Source: Kaistia hirudinis (GTDB lineage: Bacteria > Pseudomonadota > Alphaproteobacteria > Rhizobiales > Kaistiaceae). From it: 64,000 bases of DNA. The notes beneath the pieces were generated by a model. The model worked only from the letters and a program-made list of their open reading frames with translations. It ran no database searches and was not told the DNA's origin. This document shows, piece by piece, positions 44,300 to 53,826 of the stretch (its first letter is position 1; the number at the start of each line of letters is the position of its first letter). The position numbers were made by a program, and so were the translations under genes. The stretch lies in contig NZ_JACIDS010000001.1 of NCBI RefSeq assembly GCF_014196455.1, positions 620,001 through 684,000 of the forward strand, in the 5' to 3' direction.

Positions 44300-44843
44300 A
44301 CGGGTTCAACGGCGGCTCGTTCAGTACGCCATTCGCCGGAATCGGACGGGCCGCCGTCCACCCACCTCCGGTCGTCCGTTGCCTGCAAAGCGAACGCCCG
44401 AAACGGTCGAGTCGCAATCGGCGCCCTTTCAGACATACAAGTAAGCGGGCGATCGCGTGGACTCGGCGGCCTGCTAGGCCGCACGGTGTCATGCGGCGAT
44501 CGGGGGGAATATTGGCCTATCGGCGAGAAATTATTCGCCCCAAAGGCGATTCTGGGAAATATGGCGGGCCACGCCCGACGAAGTTGAGCACTACGTCTAC
44601 GCTATAGCCCTCTAACGCCGCATTTCCTTTTTCGCCTTCGATCAGTCCATTGTGCGGCCATAGCCTCCCTCAGGCGCCCGCCGTGATGTCGCGACGCATA
44701 GCGAGAGGTCAAATGTTTGGCGACCGGCAGTATCTGGTCGTGGGAAATACGCGGCATCCGACCGCCGGCGACGACGCCGCGCCCGACGATATGGCTGGTC
44801 TGGCGCATGTCACGGTCTTGGCCGCCCCTAAGGAGAGGGCTGC
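44300..44843. other. 544-base stretch without a convincing gene
   Basis: It lies between the convergent AraC and GST genes. Only short frames exist, on both strands, with no domain, codon bias or ribosome site that supports them. The segment 44500-44600 is more AT-rich and contains aatatt and ataatt-like words, but no palindrome or T-run terminator was found. It may be a decayed accessory remnant; nothing identifies it. Confidence 0.45.
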
Positions 44844-45461
44844 TCATACGACTGACGGAACGACTGCTTCCCGCTCCAGCGCCGCCGCGACCGAGGGGCG
44901 AACATCGATCCGCCGCATGTAGGCTGCAACGCTCGGCCAGCGCTTTAAGTCGATCCCGAAGCCTTTCATCCAACCGAGGACCGTGTAGAGGTAAGCGTCC
45001 GCCACAGTGAAGCGGTCGCCGATTAGGTAACTGTGCGTCGTGAGATGGATTTCGATGAGGTCGAGGCGCCGTGACAACTTCGTCTTCAAGAGGGCTTGCA
45101 TGGCTTCCGGCAGATCTTTGTTGAAGAGCGGGCTCGATCCGGCGTGAATCTCGCTGGTGGTGAAGTTGAGCCACTCCTGAAGCCGCACACGCTCCAATGT
45201 GCCATTCGCCGGGGCAAGACCCGAATCCGGATAGAGGTCCGCCAAATACTGAACGATCGCCGGCCCCTCCGTCAGTACGTCCCCGGCGTCGAGCACGAGC
45301 GCTGCCACATAGCCTTTCGGGTTGATCGTCAGGAAATCGCCACCCTCCGACGTGCGCTTCGTCCGGTTGTCGACCCGGACAAGATCGTAAGGCAGCCCCA
45401 GTTCCTGAAGTACGATATGCGGCGAGAGCGAACATGTGGCGGGGGCGAAATAGAGTTTCAT
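44844..45461 (-). CDS. Glutathione S-transferase family protein
   Basis: A 205-residue GST. The N-terminal thioredoxin-like domain reads MKLYFAPATCSLSPHIVLQE, with the Ser/Cys pair CSLSPH of beta-class bacterial GSTs, and glutathione-binding INPKGYVAALVLD and LTEGPAIVQYL. The all-helical C-terminal domain ends with FTVADAYLYTVLGWMK. The activity would be glutathione conjugation or peroxidase-type detoxification. It is divergent from a LysR gene that is the likely regulator; the 101 bases between are AT-rich for this genome. Confidence 0.9.
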   Translation of the reverse strand: MKLYFAPATCSLSPHIVLQELGLPYDLVRVDNRTKRTSEGGDFLTINPKGYVAALVLDAGDVLTEGPAIVQYLADLYPDSGLAPANGTLERVRLQEWLNFTTSEIHAGSSPLFNKDLPEAMQALLKTKLSRRLDLIEIHLTTHSYLIGDRFTVADAYLYTVLGWMKGFGIDLKRWPSVAAYMRRIDVRPSVAAALEREAVVPSVV

Positions 45462-45562
45462 GGGAAGGGTTCCGCGATTGATGGATGTTACGGCGGATAT
45501 TGACGCACGTTCAGGAATAAGGAAAATTACTGCAAAAGAACTATGATATAAGAACAGCTACT

Positions 45563-46456
45563 ATGAACTTCACTCAGCTCCGCAGTCTGATCTCCGTTGC
45601 CGAAACGGGCAGCTTCACCGCCGCCGCGACGCGCGTCGGCGTCACGCAATCCGGCATGAGCCAGGCGCTGGCGGCGTTGGAGGAAAGCCTGGGCGTGAAG
45701 CTGCTGACACGCCAGCGGCATGGCGTCGAACTCACCGCGTTCGGAGAGCGGGCGCTGCACCATGCCCGTGCCGCATTCGCGCATCTGGAGGCGATCCGAA
45801 AAGAAGCGGCGGAGGCGACGGGCGAGGAAGCCGGATCGGTGCGGATCGCGGCTTTTCCCGGCGTCTTCGCCACAGTGTTGCCACCACTTTTGCGGCGTTT
45901 CCGCACTCTCCATCCGGACATTGAGCTGGTTGCGCTCGAAACGGACGATCGGGAGGTCGAGGCTTGGCTAGAGGCCGGGTCCATCGATCTCGGCGTCGTC
46001 CTCAACCCGTCGCCAGACAGCGATGCCGTTCCGATCGGGGAGGACGCATGGGTCGCCGTGCTGCCGGTGGCGCACCGTCTTGCACGGCGTGGTAAATTGT
46101 CCTTTGCGGACCTAGCGGCCGAACCCTTTGTGCTCGCGACCGGCGGGTGTCATGTCCATGCGCGAACGCTTGCCGAAGCAGCAGGTCTGTCACTTGCGGA
46201 CGTGCGGATGGAAGTACGGGATTGGACCAGCGCGATTGCGCTGGTGAGAGAAGGTGTCGGCGTCAGTCTCGTCCCAGAATCGACCCTGGCTGAGAAATCG
46301 AAAGGCTTACGGACAGCGCAACTTGATCCGTCGCTGTGTCGACGTTTTGGCTTGATGGCCTCGCCGGCACGGATGCGCTCGCGAGCGGCAAACCTCTTGA
46401 TCGAACTGGCGCGGAAACAAGATAACGATCTATCGGGACGAATGCGCAGCCCTTAG
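45563..46456 (+). CDS. LysR-family transcriptional regulator
   Basis: A 297-residue LysR protein: HTH LRSLISVAETGSFTAAATRV and TQSGMSQALAALEESLGVKL, followed by a two-lobe effector domain beginning near residue 90 (GSVRIAAFPGVFATVLPPLL). It is very similar in layout to CysB/CynR-type regulators. It is transcribed away from the GST gene across an AT-rich promoter region that contains tatgatataag, a plausible -10 area. The ligand is not known. Confidence 0.88.
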   Translation: MNFTQLRSLISVAETGSFTAAATRVGVTQSGMSQALAALEESLGVKLLTRQRHGVELTAFGERALHHARAAFAHLEAIRKEAAEATGEEAGSVRIAAFPGVFATVLPPLLRRFRTLHPDIELVALETDDREVEAWLEAGSIDLGVVLNPSPDSDAVPIGEDAWVAVLPVAHRLARRGKLSFADLAAEPFVLATGGCHVHARTLAEAAGLSLADVRMEVRDWTSAIALVREGVGVSLVPESTLAEKSKGLRTAQLDPSLCRRFGLMASPARMRSRAANLLIELARKQDNDLSGRMRSP

Positions 46457-46519
46457 GCGCTCGGGGCGTTTGCGTAGCCATCGCGCAGGATATCGCACCA
46501 TTGCGTAGAATCGGCGGCG

Positions 46520-46609
46520 TGGCGGAAGGGGTGGGATTCGAACCCACGGTGGGCTTGCACCCACGGCGGTTTTCAAGACCGCTGCCTTAAACCACTCGGC
46601 CACCCTTCC
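46520..46609 (-). tRNA. tRNA-Ser (anticodon UGA)
   Basis: The minus strand folds as a class II tRNA: acceptor GGAAGGG/CCCTTCC, discriminator G and an encoded CCA; D-arm GCCGAGTGGTTTAAGGC; anticodon loop CTTGAAA giving UGA; a long variable arm (CCGTGGGTGCAAGCCCACCG region) characteristic of tRNA-Ser; and T-loop GTTCGAATC. It reads UCA, UCG and related serine codons. It stands alone, with 60 bases to the LysR end on one side. Confidence 0.97.
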
Positions 46610-47098
46610 GTGCCTTGATTTCGTTGGAGTTTCAGGTCCGGCCCGCGCCTGTCGAACAGGGCTCGCTGCCGGATTGCCAACGAACGGCGCTCAGCCTTCG
46701 GGCTTTACCGCGCGGCGGATCGCGGCGTCAACACGGGTTGGCGGGAACAACGCCGATCGACGCAGATTGTGGATTGAATGGCCGGCATGCTGGCTGCGCC
46801 TGCATCGCCGCTGAACGTCGGAACAATGACGGCAGCATCGATGAGCGCTGTCCGATGACCGTTGATGCATCGGCTCAGAGGGAGCCGGGCGCAGCGCACC
46901 TGGCGCCAAGGAGGGCTCGAGATCTTCTCGCGGATCGCCGGAAAGTGGTTCGGGAATGGAGTTCGCGCGAGCCACGGAACGGCATCCGCGTCGGCGCCGC
47001 AGATCTCACGGGAGATCCAACGCGGCCCTCGCGCGGCCACGCAAGCCAATGCCGGCAATCGCTGCCGGTTCTTCAACGCGCGCCAGAGGCGTCGGGTG
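46610..47098. other. 489-base stretch without a convincing gene
   Basis: Frames longer than 90 codons exist on both strands but give Arg/Pro/Ala-rich products without domains. A short segment near 47180 (ggttcgattccat) looks like a tRNA T-arm, but no matching acceptor or anticodon arms are present and the bases are inside the following small gene. No integrase or flanking repeat next to the tRNA was seen. Confidence 0.45.
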
Positions 47099-47335
47099 TC
47101 AGTTCGAACGGGCGCGCCGCGGACCGGCGGCCTTCCGCGCCTTGGGCTTTGCGGCCGGCAAGGGCTCCTGGTTCGATTCCATCTCAAGCCGCGCTGCGCG
47201 AAGCCGCTCGGTCTTGGAGACGCGTTCCGCGACTTCCTTGTCGATGATCTCGCGCGCCGCCCGCGACGTCTGATCGTCCTTGGCATCGCGCCGCCCCGAG
47301 GTGGCCTTGGGCAGGCCGGCAACCGTCGGCTTCAT
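47099..47335 (-). CDS. Small basic protein of unknown function (78 aa)
   Basis: A 78-residue, lysine- and arginine-rich, probably helical protein (EIIDKEVAERVSKTERLRAA core, basic tail PKARKAAGPRRARSN). AGGGAGA lies six bases before its ATG, supporting translation. It is 109 bases downstream of cspA on the same strand and may share its transcript. No domain is recognised. Its charge would suit nucleic-acid or ribosome association, which is inference. Confidence 0.6.
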   Translation of the reverse strand: MKPTVAGLPKATSGRRDAKDDQTSRAAREIIDKEVAERVSKTERLRAARLEMESNQEPLPAAKPKARKAAGPRRARSN

Positions 47336-47444
47336 TGCGATCTCCCTTTGATAACGAAAAGGCCGGGAACTGGCCCGGCCTTCGTAAGCGCATCAGCAGT
47401 CAGTGCCAGTACATCCGTGGTCAAAAACCAGATGCGCTGTGGCG

Positions 47445-47654
47445 TCAGGCCGCCTGCAGGTTCTCAGCGGACGACTTGCCGCTCTTCCTGTCGGCCACGA
47501 CGTCGAAGCTCAGCTTCTGGCCTTCGACGATGGTGTGCATTCCGGCGCGTTCCACGGCCGAGATATGGACGAAGACATCCGTCGCACCATTCTCGGGCTG
47601 GATGAATCCGTAGCCCTTGGCCGCGTTAAAGAACTTCACGGTTCCGATGGTCAT
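47445..47654 (-). CDS. cspA: Cold-shock protein CspA family
   Basis: A 69-residue single cold-shock domain: IGTVKFFNAAKGYGFIQPEN carries the RNP1-type motif (KGYGFI) and DVFVHISAVERAG the RNP2-type motif (VFVHI). It is an OB-fold single-stranded nucleic-acid chaperone. ATG 47654 is chosen because AAAGGA precedes it and the protein then has standard length; the frame is open to 47702. The roughly 150-base AT-richer segment upstream (47655-47800) is a plausible long cold-shock leader. Confidence 0.95.
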   Translation of the reverse strand: MTIGTVKFFNAAKGYGFIQPENGATDVFVHISAVERAGMHTIVEGQKLSFDVVADRKSGKSSAENLQAA

Positions 47655-48027
47655 GACGATTTTCCTTTCAAATCGACACAGTTGTTCGCCGATCAGCCGC
47701 ATGCCGATCGCTTGAACTTCGAAATTGAATTGAAGATCGTCTGGGCGCTAGGCGCGAAAACAATGTTCGTCCACAAGATCGATTTAGAGACACTATCCGA
47801 AAATTGTGTTCAACACAAGGCCAGTTCGTGTCAGGCGTCTTGTTCTGCTTGCGCGCGAGAGGCCGCGCGCCAAATCGTCGGCCGCGAACAGCGCATGGGA
47901 CTGGCTTGGATCCTCGCGCGCAGGACGGAGCACGAGCGGTGAACGGTGCGTCGCCGACGACAACAGATAGGCATTGGGCGGCAGGTGTCCTATCTCAGAG
48001 CCACCTATCGGAACACAGTGATCGGCC
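47655..48027. other. Divergent cspA / LLM-oxidoreductase intergenic region (373 bases)
   Basis: It holds the presumed 5' leader and promoter of cspA (minus strand) in the AT-richer half 47655-47810, and the promoter of the LLM oxidoreductase gene on the other side. No additional gene is supported. A short frame from 47804 is the LLM gene read out of frame. Confidence 0.55.
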
Positions 48028-49056
48028 ATGGCAAAGAAGCACATCGGTTTCCTCTCGTTCGGGCATTGGTCGCCCTCCCCCAATTCCGGCACGCGCTCGG
48101 CGGCGGATGCGCTGCTGCAGTCGATCGATCTCGCGGTCGCGGCCGAGGAGCTCGGGGCGGATGGCGCTTATTTCCGCGTCCATCATTTCGCGCGTCAGCT
48201 CGCCTCACCCTTCCCGCTTCTGGCCGCCGTCGGCGCGAAGACCAGCCGGATCGAGATCGGCACGGCGGTCATCGACATGCGCTACGAAAACCCGCTCTAC
48301 ATGGCCGAGGATGCCGGTTCGGCCGACCTCATTGCCGGCGGACGGCTTCAGCTCGGCATCAGCCGCGGTTCGCCGGAACAGGTCATCGATGGCTGGCGCT
48401 ATTTCGGCTACCAGCCGCCGGAGGGCGAGACCGATTCCGACATGGCGCGGCGGCATGCGGAGGTCTTCCTCGACGTGCTCAAGGGCAATGGCTTCGCCCA
48501 GCCCAATCCGCGGCCGATGTTCCCCAATCCGCCGGGCCTGCTGCGCCTCGAGCCGCATTCGGCAGGGCTTCGCGAGCGCATCTGGTGGGGCGCCGGCTCC
48601 AACGCCACCGCCGCCTGGGCCGCCAAGATCGGCATGAACCTGCAGAGCTCGACGCTGAAGGACGACGAGAGCGGCCTGCCGTTCCACATCCAGCAGGCCG
48701 ACCAGATCCGCGCTTTCCGGGCGGCCTGGAAGGAGGCGGGGCACGAGCGTGAGCCGCGCGTCTCGGTGAGCCGTAGCATCTTCGCGCTCGTCGACGATCG
48801 CGACCGCGCCTATTTCGGCCGCGGCGGCAAGGAAGAGGACCAGATCGGCTATATCGACGAGAACACGCGCGCCATCTTCGGCCGCAGCTATGCCGCCGAG
48901 CTGGATGCGCTGGTCGAGGAACTCGCCAAGGACGAGGCGATCGCCGAGGCCGATACGCTGCTGCTGACCGTGCCGAACCAGCTCGGCGTCGAATACAACG
49001 CCCATGTGATCGAAGCGATCCTGAAGCACGTCGCGCCGGCGCTCGGCTGGCGCTGA
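48028..49056 (+). CDS. LLM-class flavin-dependent oxidoreductase
   Basis: A 342-residue bacterial-luciferase-like TIM barrel: KHIGFLSFGHWSPSPNSGTR at strand 1, DGAYFRVHHFARQLASPFPL, GTAVIDMRYENPLYMAEDAG and GGRLQLGISRGSPEQ form the FMN site seen in LLM monooxygenases and reductases. The cofactor would be FMN (or F420 in actinobacteria). The substrate is not predictable. A strong Rho-independent terminator follows 18 bases after the stop. Confidence 0.9.
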   Translation: MAKKHIGFLSFGHWSPSPNSGTRSAADALLQSIDLAVAAEELGADGAYFRVHHFARQLASPFPLLAAVGAKTSRIEIGTAVIDMRYENPLYMAEDAGSADLIAGGRLQLGISRGSPEQVIDGWRYFGYQPPEGETDSDMARRHAEVFLDVLKGNGFAQPNPRPMFPNPPGLLRLEPHSAGLRERIWWGAGSNATAAWAAKIGMNLQSSTLKDDESGLPFHIQQADQIRAFRAAWKEAGHEREPRVSVSRSIFALVDDRDRAYFGRGGKEEDQIGYIDENTRAIFGRSYAAELDALVEELAKDEAIAEADTLLLTVPNQLGVEYNAHVIEAILKHVAPALGWR

Positions 49057-49074
49057 ACGGCCCTCGGCTCAAGC

Positions 49075-49112
49075 AAAAGCCGCGAAGCGCAGGCAGCGCT
49101 TCGCGGCTTTTT
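49075..49112. terminator. Bidirectional Rho-independent terminator
   Basis: AAAAGCCGCGAAGCGC-aggca-GCGCTTCGCGGCTTTT forms a near-perfect stem followed by T residues on the plus strand and preceded by A residues, so it works in both directions. It serves the LLM gene and the convergent MFS gene. Confidence 0.9.
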
Positions 49113-49136
49113 CATTTGTAATTCAAAAGACTTGGC

Positions 49137-50450
49137 TCAGGCCTTGCCGCGGTCCGACACATTGGTCAGCCAGAGCACGAGCATGGTCACGAGCGCGCCG
49201 GAAAGCAGATAGGCGCCGGACGCGATCAGGCCGAACTGGCTCGAGAGGATCAGCGCGACGAGCGGCGCGAAGCCTGCGCCGAACAGCCAGGCGAGGTCCG
49301 TCGTGATTGCGGAGCCGGTGTAGCGGTAGGCACGCGAGAAGCGTGAGGCGACGGAGCCGGAGGACTGGCCGAAGGCGAGCCCGAGCAGGATGAAGCCGAG
49401 GATCATGAAGGTGAGCTCGCCGGCGAAGCCGGCATCGAGCAGCTGCGGCGCGAAGCCCGAGAAGGCCGCGATGGCGATGGCCGATCCGCCGAGCAGGCGC
49501 CGACGGCCGATGCGGTCGGCGAGAATGCCGGACGCCACGATGGCGAAGAGACCGAACACCGCCGAGATCGCCTCGATGACGAGGAAGCGCGCGGGTCCCT
49601 CCCGCGTGAACAGAAAGACCCAGGAGAGCGGGAACACCGTCACCATGTGGAACATGGCGAAGCTGACCAGCGGCACGAACGCGCCGATCACGACATTCTT
49701 GCCTTCGGCCCTGAGCGTGGGCAGCACGCGGCTCGGCTGCAGTTCCTGCTGCTCGTAGATCTGGCGATAGCTCGGCGTCTGCACCATGCGCAGGCGCGAG
49801 AACAACGCCACGACATTGATCGCGAAGGCGACGAAGAACGGGTAACGCCAGCCCCAGTCGAAGAAATCCTCCGCCGAGAGATTGCCGACGAAGAAGGCGA
49901 AGAGCGCGCTGGCGACGATGAGCCCGACCGGCGCGCCGAGCTGCGGCAGCATGGCGTACCAGCCGCGGCGGCCTTCCGGCGCGTTGAGCGCGAGCAGGGA
50001 GGCGAGGCCGTCCCAAGTGCCGCCGAGGGCCAGGCCCTGCCCGATGCGGGCGAGCGCCAGCAGCCAGATCGCCGCGACGCCGATATCGTCATAGCCCGGC
50101 AGGAAGGCGATCGCGACGGTCGAGGTTCCGAGCAGCACCAGCGCCGAGGTCATCTTGGCGCCGCGGCCATGGGTGCGGTCGACCGCCATGAACAGGGCGG
50201 TGCCGAAGGGACGCGCGACAAAAGCCAGCGCGAAGATCGCGAAAGATAAAAGCGTTCCGGTCAGCGGATCGTGATGGGTGAAGACAAGTCTTGGGAAGAC
50301 GATCACCGAGGCGATCGCGTAGACGAAGAAGTCGAAGAATTCCGATGCGCGCCCGATAATCACGCCAACGACGATTTCGCCCGGGCTGACCTCGCCATGT
50401 CCCGCGGAACTCGTGCGCCCATTGTCAAATGTTGCCGTCACGTGCGCCAT
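49137..50450 (-). CDS. MFS metabolite:proton symporter (ProP/KgtP-like)
   Basis: A 437-residue MFS protein of the metabolite:H+ symporter family: GRASEFFDFFVYAIASVIVF at the first helix, ALAFVARPFGTALFMAVDRT in the loop 2-3 region, RIGQGLALGGTWDGLASLLA and the R-rich mid-loop. Such transporters import dicarboxylates, proline/betaine or related metabolites. ATG 50450 is chosen by family alignment; the reading frame continues open for hundreds of codons antisense to cyoA, but that part is coincidental. It is divergent from cyoA. Confidence 0.86.
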   Translation of the reverse strand: MAHVTATFDNGRTSSAGHGEVSPGEIVVGVIIGRASEFFDFFVYAIASVIVFPRLVFTHHDPLTGTLLSFAIFALAFVARPFGTALFMAVDRTHGRGAKMTSALVLLGTSTVAIAFLPGYDDIGVAAIWLLALARIGQGLALGGTWDGLASLLALNAPEGRRGWYAMLPQLGAPVGLIVASALFAFFVGNLSAEDFFDWGWRYPFFVAFAINVVALFSRLRMVQTPSYRQIYEQQELQPSRVLPTLRAEGKNVVIGAFVPLVSFAMFHMVTVFPLSWVFLFTREGPARFLVIEAISAVFGLFAIVASGILADRIGRRRLLGGSAIAIAAFSGFAPQLLDAGFAGELTFMILGFILLGLAFGQSSGSVASRFSRAYRYTGSAITTDLAWLFGAGFAPLVALILSSQFGLIASGAYLLSGALVTMLVLWLTNVSDRGKA

Positions 50451-50551
50451 CGCTCTTTTGTACCGACGTCCTATTGTGATCCAAAAACAGCGTCGCCGCC
50501 ACGCGGACGGACAACCCGCGTCTTTTGCCCCGGGATTGTGCGCTGCGGCAT

Positions 50552-50566
50552 TGGACAAATTGTCCA
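50552..50566. promoter_or_regulatory. Palindrome in the cyo promoter region
   Basis: TGGACAA-a-TTGTCCA is a perfect seven-plus-one-plus-seven palindrome 65 bases before the cyoA start and 102 bases before the divergent MFS start. It is a candidate binding site for a dimeric regulator of the quinol oxidase operon. The regulator cannot be named from the motif. Confidence 0.55.
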
Positions 50567-50630
50567 CTACCGTTCCTGCTGCGGCGCAGCTAGCTGCATC
50601 GTCACAGGATGAGATCGGAGAGCCCCCACC

Positions 50631-51806
50631 TTGCGACGATTCCGTATTTTCGCCCTTTTGCCTGTGCTTTTCGCGCTGGGCGGGTGCAATTTCGTGGTCC
50701 TGAGGCCGTCGGGCGATATCGCGCTGCAGCAACGCGATCTGCTTGTCGTGTCGACGCTGCTGATGCTCCTGATCATCATTCCGGTGATGGCGCTGACCGC
50801 GTTCTTCGCGTGGAAGTATCGTCAGTCCAACAAGGCGGCGGATTACCGGCCCGATTGGGATCACTCGACGCAGCTCGAGCTGGTGATCTGGGCGGCGCCG
50901 CTGCTGATCATCATCTGCCTCGGCGCGCTCACCTGGATGGGCACGCATCTGCTCGACCCCTATCGCCCGCTCGACCGTCTCGCCCGCGAGCAGCCATTGA
51001 CGAAATCGGAGCCGCCGCTCGAGGTCGAGGTCGTGGCGCTCGATTGGAAGTGGCTGTTCATCTACCCGCAATACGGCGTCGCCACGGTCAACGAGCTCGC
51101 CGCGCCGCTCGATCGGGCCATCGACTTCCGCATCACCTCCTCCGCGGTGATGAACTCGTTCTACATCCCCGCGCTCGCCGGTCAGATCTATGCCATGCCC
51201 GGCATGCAGACGAAGCTGCACGCCGTCATCAACAAGCCGGGCACCTTCGAGGGCTTCTCCGCCAACTATTCCGGCGCCGGCTTCTCGGGCATGCGCTTTG
51301 CCTTCCTCGGCCTTTCCAATGCCGATTTCGACAAGTGGATCGGCGAGGCCAAGGCGAGCGGCGGCAATCTGCAGCGTGCCGATTATCTGGAGCTGGAGCG
51401 GCCGAGCGAGAACGTTCCGGTGCAGCGCTTCGGCAGCGTGGAACCGGCGCTGTTCAGCGCGATCCTCAACATGTGTGTCGAGCCGGGCAAGATGTGCATG
51501 GCGGAGATGGCCTCGATCGACGCCCAGGGCGGGCTCGGCCTCGAGGGCGTCAACAATGTGCTGCCGCGCGCCCTCGCCTATGACAAGTACACGCGGCGCG
51601 GTGCCGTCTTCGGACCCGAGCCGACCTTTGTCGCCGGCATCTGCACGATCGAGGAGCTCGAGGCGGCCAAGGCGCCGAGCCTCGCGAGGATCGGGGTGCC
51701 CGACCTGTCGCCGCTGACCGGCGCCGGGCTGACGCCGCCTGCCTATACGACCATACGCGCGCCCTCGATGTCGTTGATCGACGCGCTGCGCCCCACGAAC
51801 TCCTGA
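50631..51806 (+). CDS. cyoA: Cytochrome o ubiquinol oxidase subunit II
   Basis: A 391-residue CyoA. It is a lipoprotein (FALGGCN, acylated Cys at about residue 19) with two membrane helices, then the periplasmic cupredoxin-like domain including [20 protein letters not shown] and [20 protein letters not shown]. The CuA ligands are absent, as expected for a quinol oxidase. The start codon is TTG at 50631, supported by GGAGAG eight bases upstream; the first codons read [18 protein letters not shown]. It has a C-terminal extension relative to E. coli CyoA. Confidence 0.95.
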   Translation: MRRFRIFALLPVLFALGGCNFVVLRPSGDIALQQRDLLVVSTLLMLLIIIPVMALTAFFAWKYRQSNKAADYRPDWDHSTQLELVIWAAPLLIIICLGALTWMGTHLLDPYRPLDRLAREQPLTKSEPPLEVEVVALDWKWLFIYPQYGVATVNELAAPLDRAIDFRITSSAVMNSFYIPALAGQIYAMPGMQTKLHAVINKPGTFEGFSANYSGAGFSGMRFAFLGLSNADFDKWIGEAKASGGNLQRADYLELERPSENVPVQRFGSVEPALFSAILNMCVEPGKMCMAEMASIDAQGGLGLEGVNNVLPRALAYDKYTRRGAVFGPEPTFVAGICTIEELEAAKAPSLARIGVPDLSPLTGAGLTPPAYTTIRAPSMSLIDALRPTNS

Positions 51807-51822
51807 ACCGGGCAGAACCGAT

Positions 51823-53826
51823 ATGTTCGACAACCCTGCCGTCCTGAAGGCGATCTTCGGCCGCCTGACGCTCGACCAGCTGCCGCTGCATGAGCCGATC
51901 GTCGTCGCCACCTTCCTCGTGGTCGCGCTCGGCGGCATCGCCGTCGTGGGTGCGATCACCTATTTCCGGCTCTGGGGCTATCTGTGGCGCGAGTGGTTCA
52001 CCTCGGTCGACCACAAGAAGATCGGCATCATGTACATGGCGCTGGCCACCATCATGCTGCTGCGCGGCTTCGCCGACGCCATCATGATGCGCCTGCAGCA
52101 GTCCCTCGCCTTCAACGGCTCCGAGGGCTATCTGAACGCGCACCACTACGACCAGATCTTCACGGCGCATGGCGTGATCATGATCTTCTTCGTGGCGATG
52201 CCCTTCGTCACGGGCCTCATGAACTATGTCGTCCCGCTGCAGATCGGCGCGCGCGACGTCTCGTTCCCGTTCCTGAACAATTTCAGCTTCTGGATGACGG
52301 CCGGCGGCGTCGTGCTCGTCATGATGTCGCTGTTCATCGGCGAGTTCGCCCAGACCGGCTGGCTCGCCTACCCGCCCCTCTCCGGCATTGCCTACAGTCC
52401 GAACAGCGGCGTCGACTATTACATCTGGGCGCTGCAGATAGCGGGCGTCGGGACGACCCTATCCGGCATCAATCTGATCGCGACCATCGTGAAGATGCGC
52501 GCGCCCGGCATGACGCTGATGCGGATGCCCGTGTTCACCTGGACGTCGCTCTGCACCAATGTGCTGATCGTCGCCGCCTTCCCCGTGCTCACCGCCGTCC
52601 TCGTGCTGCTTTCGCTCGACCGCTATGTCGGGACGAACTTCTTCACGAACGATTTCGGCGGCAGCCCGATGATGTATGTGAACTTCATCTGGATCTGGGG
52701 CCACCCCGAAGTCTACATCCTCATCCTGCCAGTGTTCGGCGTCTTCTCCGAGGTCACCTCGACCTTCGCGGGCAAGCGGCTGTTCGGTTATACGTCGATG
52801 GTCTACGCCACCGTCGTCATCACGGTGCTGTCCTATCTCGTCTGGCTGCACCACTTCTTCACGATGGGGTCCGGCGCCAGCGTGAACTCGTTCTTCGGCA
52901 TCACCACCATGATCATCTCGATCCCGACGGGCGCGAAGATGTTCAACTGGCTGTTCACGATGTATCGGGGCCGCATCCGCTTCGAGCTGCCGATGATGTG
53001 GACGATCGCCTTCATGCTGACCTTCGTCATCGGCGGCATGACCGGCGTGCTGCTGGCGGTGCCGCCGGCCGATTTCATCCTGCACAACTCGCTGTTCCTG
53101 ATCGCCCATTTCCATAATGTGATCATCGGCGGCGTCGTGTTCGGCATCTTCGCGGGCATCAACTTCTGGTTCCCGAAGGCGTTCGGCTTCAAGCTCGACG
53201 ACTTCTGGGGGAAGGTGTCGTTCTGGTTCTGGGTGATCGGCTTCTACGTCGCCTTCATGCCGCTCTATGCCCTCGGGCTGATGGGCGTCACGCGGCGCCT
53301 GCGCGTGTTCGAGGATCCCTCGCTGCAGATCTGGTTCGTCATCGCCGCCTTCGGCGCGTTCCTGATCCTGCTCGGCATCGTCGCCTTCCTGGTGCAGATC
53401 GCCGTCTCGATCCGCAACCGCGAGAAGCTGCGCGATACGACGGGCGACCCCTGGAACGCCCGCACGCTCGAATGGGCGACGTCGTCGCCGCCGCCGGCCT
53501 ATAATTTCGCCTTCACGCCGGTCGTGCACGATCTCGACGCCTGGTGGGACATGAAGGAGAACGGCTACAAGCGGCCGCTCGAAGGCTTCAAGCCGATCCA
53601 CATGCCGAGCAACACCGGGACCGGCGTCATCATCGCCGTGCTCAGCGTCGCCACCGGCTTCGGCCTCGTCTGGTACATGTGGTGGCTCGCGGCGCTCGGC
53701 TTCGTCGGCATCCTCGCCGTGGCGATCGCCCACACCTTCAACTACCACCGCTCGTTCAACATCCCCGCGGAGGAAGTCGCCCGGACCGAAGCGGCCCGCA
53801 CGCGTCTTCTGGCTGGCCAGGCATGA
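51823..53826 (+). CDS. cyoB: Cytochrome o ubiquinol oxidase subunit I
   Basis: A 667-residue haem-copper oxidase catalytic subunit with about fifteen helices. The haem b ligand region is [20 protein letters not shown]; CuB ligand and cross-linked Tyr region [15 protein letters not shown]; the HH pair LHHFFTMG; the second haem region [13 protein letters not shown]. The 16-base gap after cyoA and ATGA overlap with cyoC make an operon. It reduces oxygen with ubiquinol and pumps protons. Confidence 0.97.
   Translation: MFDNPAVLKAIFGRLTLDQLPLHEPIVVATFLVVALGGIAVVGAITYFRLWGYLWREWFTSVDHKKIGIMYMALATIMLLRGFADAIMMRLQQSLAFNGSEGYLNAHHYDQIFTAHGVIMIFFVAMPFVTGLMNYVVPLQIGARDVSFPFLNNFSFWMTAGGVVLVMMSLFIGEFAQTGWLAYPPLSGIAYSPNSGVDYYIWALQIAGVGTTLSGINLIATIVKMRAPGMTLMRMPVFTWTSLCTNVLIVAAFPVLTAVLVLLSLDRYVGTNFFTNDFGGSPMMYVNFIWIWGHPEVYILILPVFGVFSEVTSTFAGKRLFGYTSMVYATVVITVLSYLVWLHHFFTMGSGASVNSFFGITTMIISIPTGAKMFNWLFTMYRGRIRFELPMMWTIAFMLTFVIGGMTGVLLAVPPADFILHNSLFLIAHFHNVIIGGVVFGIFAGINFWFPKAFGFKLDDFWGKVSFWFWVIGFYVAFMPLYALGLMGVTRRLRVFEDPSLQIWFVIAAFGAFLILLGIVAFLVQIAVSIRNREKLRDTTGDPWNARTLEWATSSPPPAYNFAFTPVVHDLDAWWDMKENGYKRPLEGFKPIHMPSNTGTGVIIAVLSVATGFGLVWYMWWLAALGFVGILAVAIAHTFNYHRSFNIPAEEVARTEAARTRLLAGQA

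Noticed and set aside
44602-45435. Minus-strand 277-codon frame considered as a transposase remnant upstream of the GST gene
   Set aside because: Most of it is the GST gene out of frame. The remaining 80 codons show no DDE or HTH motif and there are no flanking repeats.
47170-47200. T-arm-like sequence ggttcgattccat as a partial tRNA or attachment site
   Set aside because: No acceptor or anticodon arm accompanies it. It lies within the coding frame of the 78-residue protein, and no integrase is nearby.
50451-51959. N-terminal 500-codon extension of the minus-strand MFS frame
   Set aside because: The extra part is antisense to cyoA and cyoB. The MFS family begins at the ATG at 50450.
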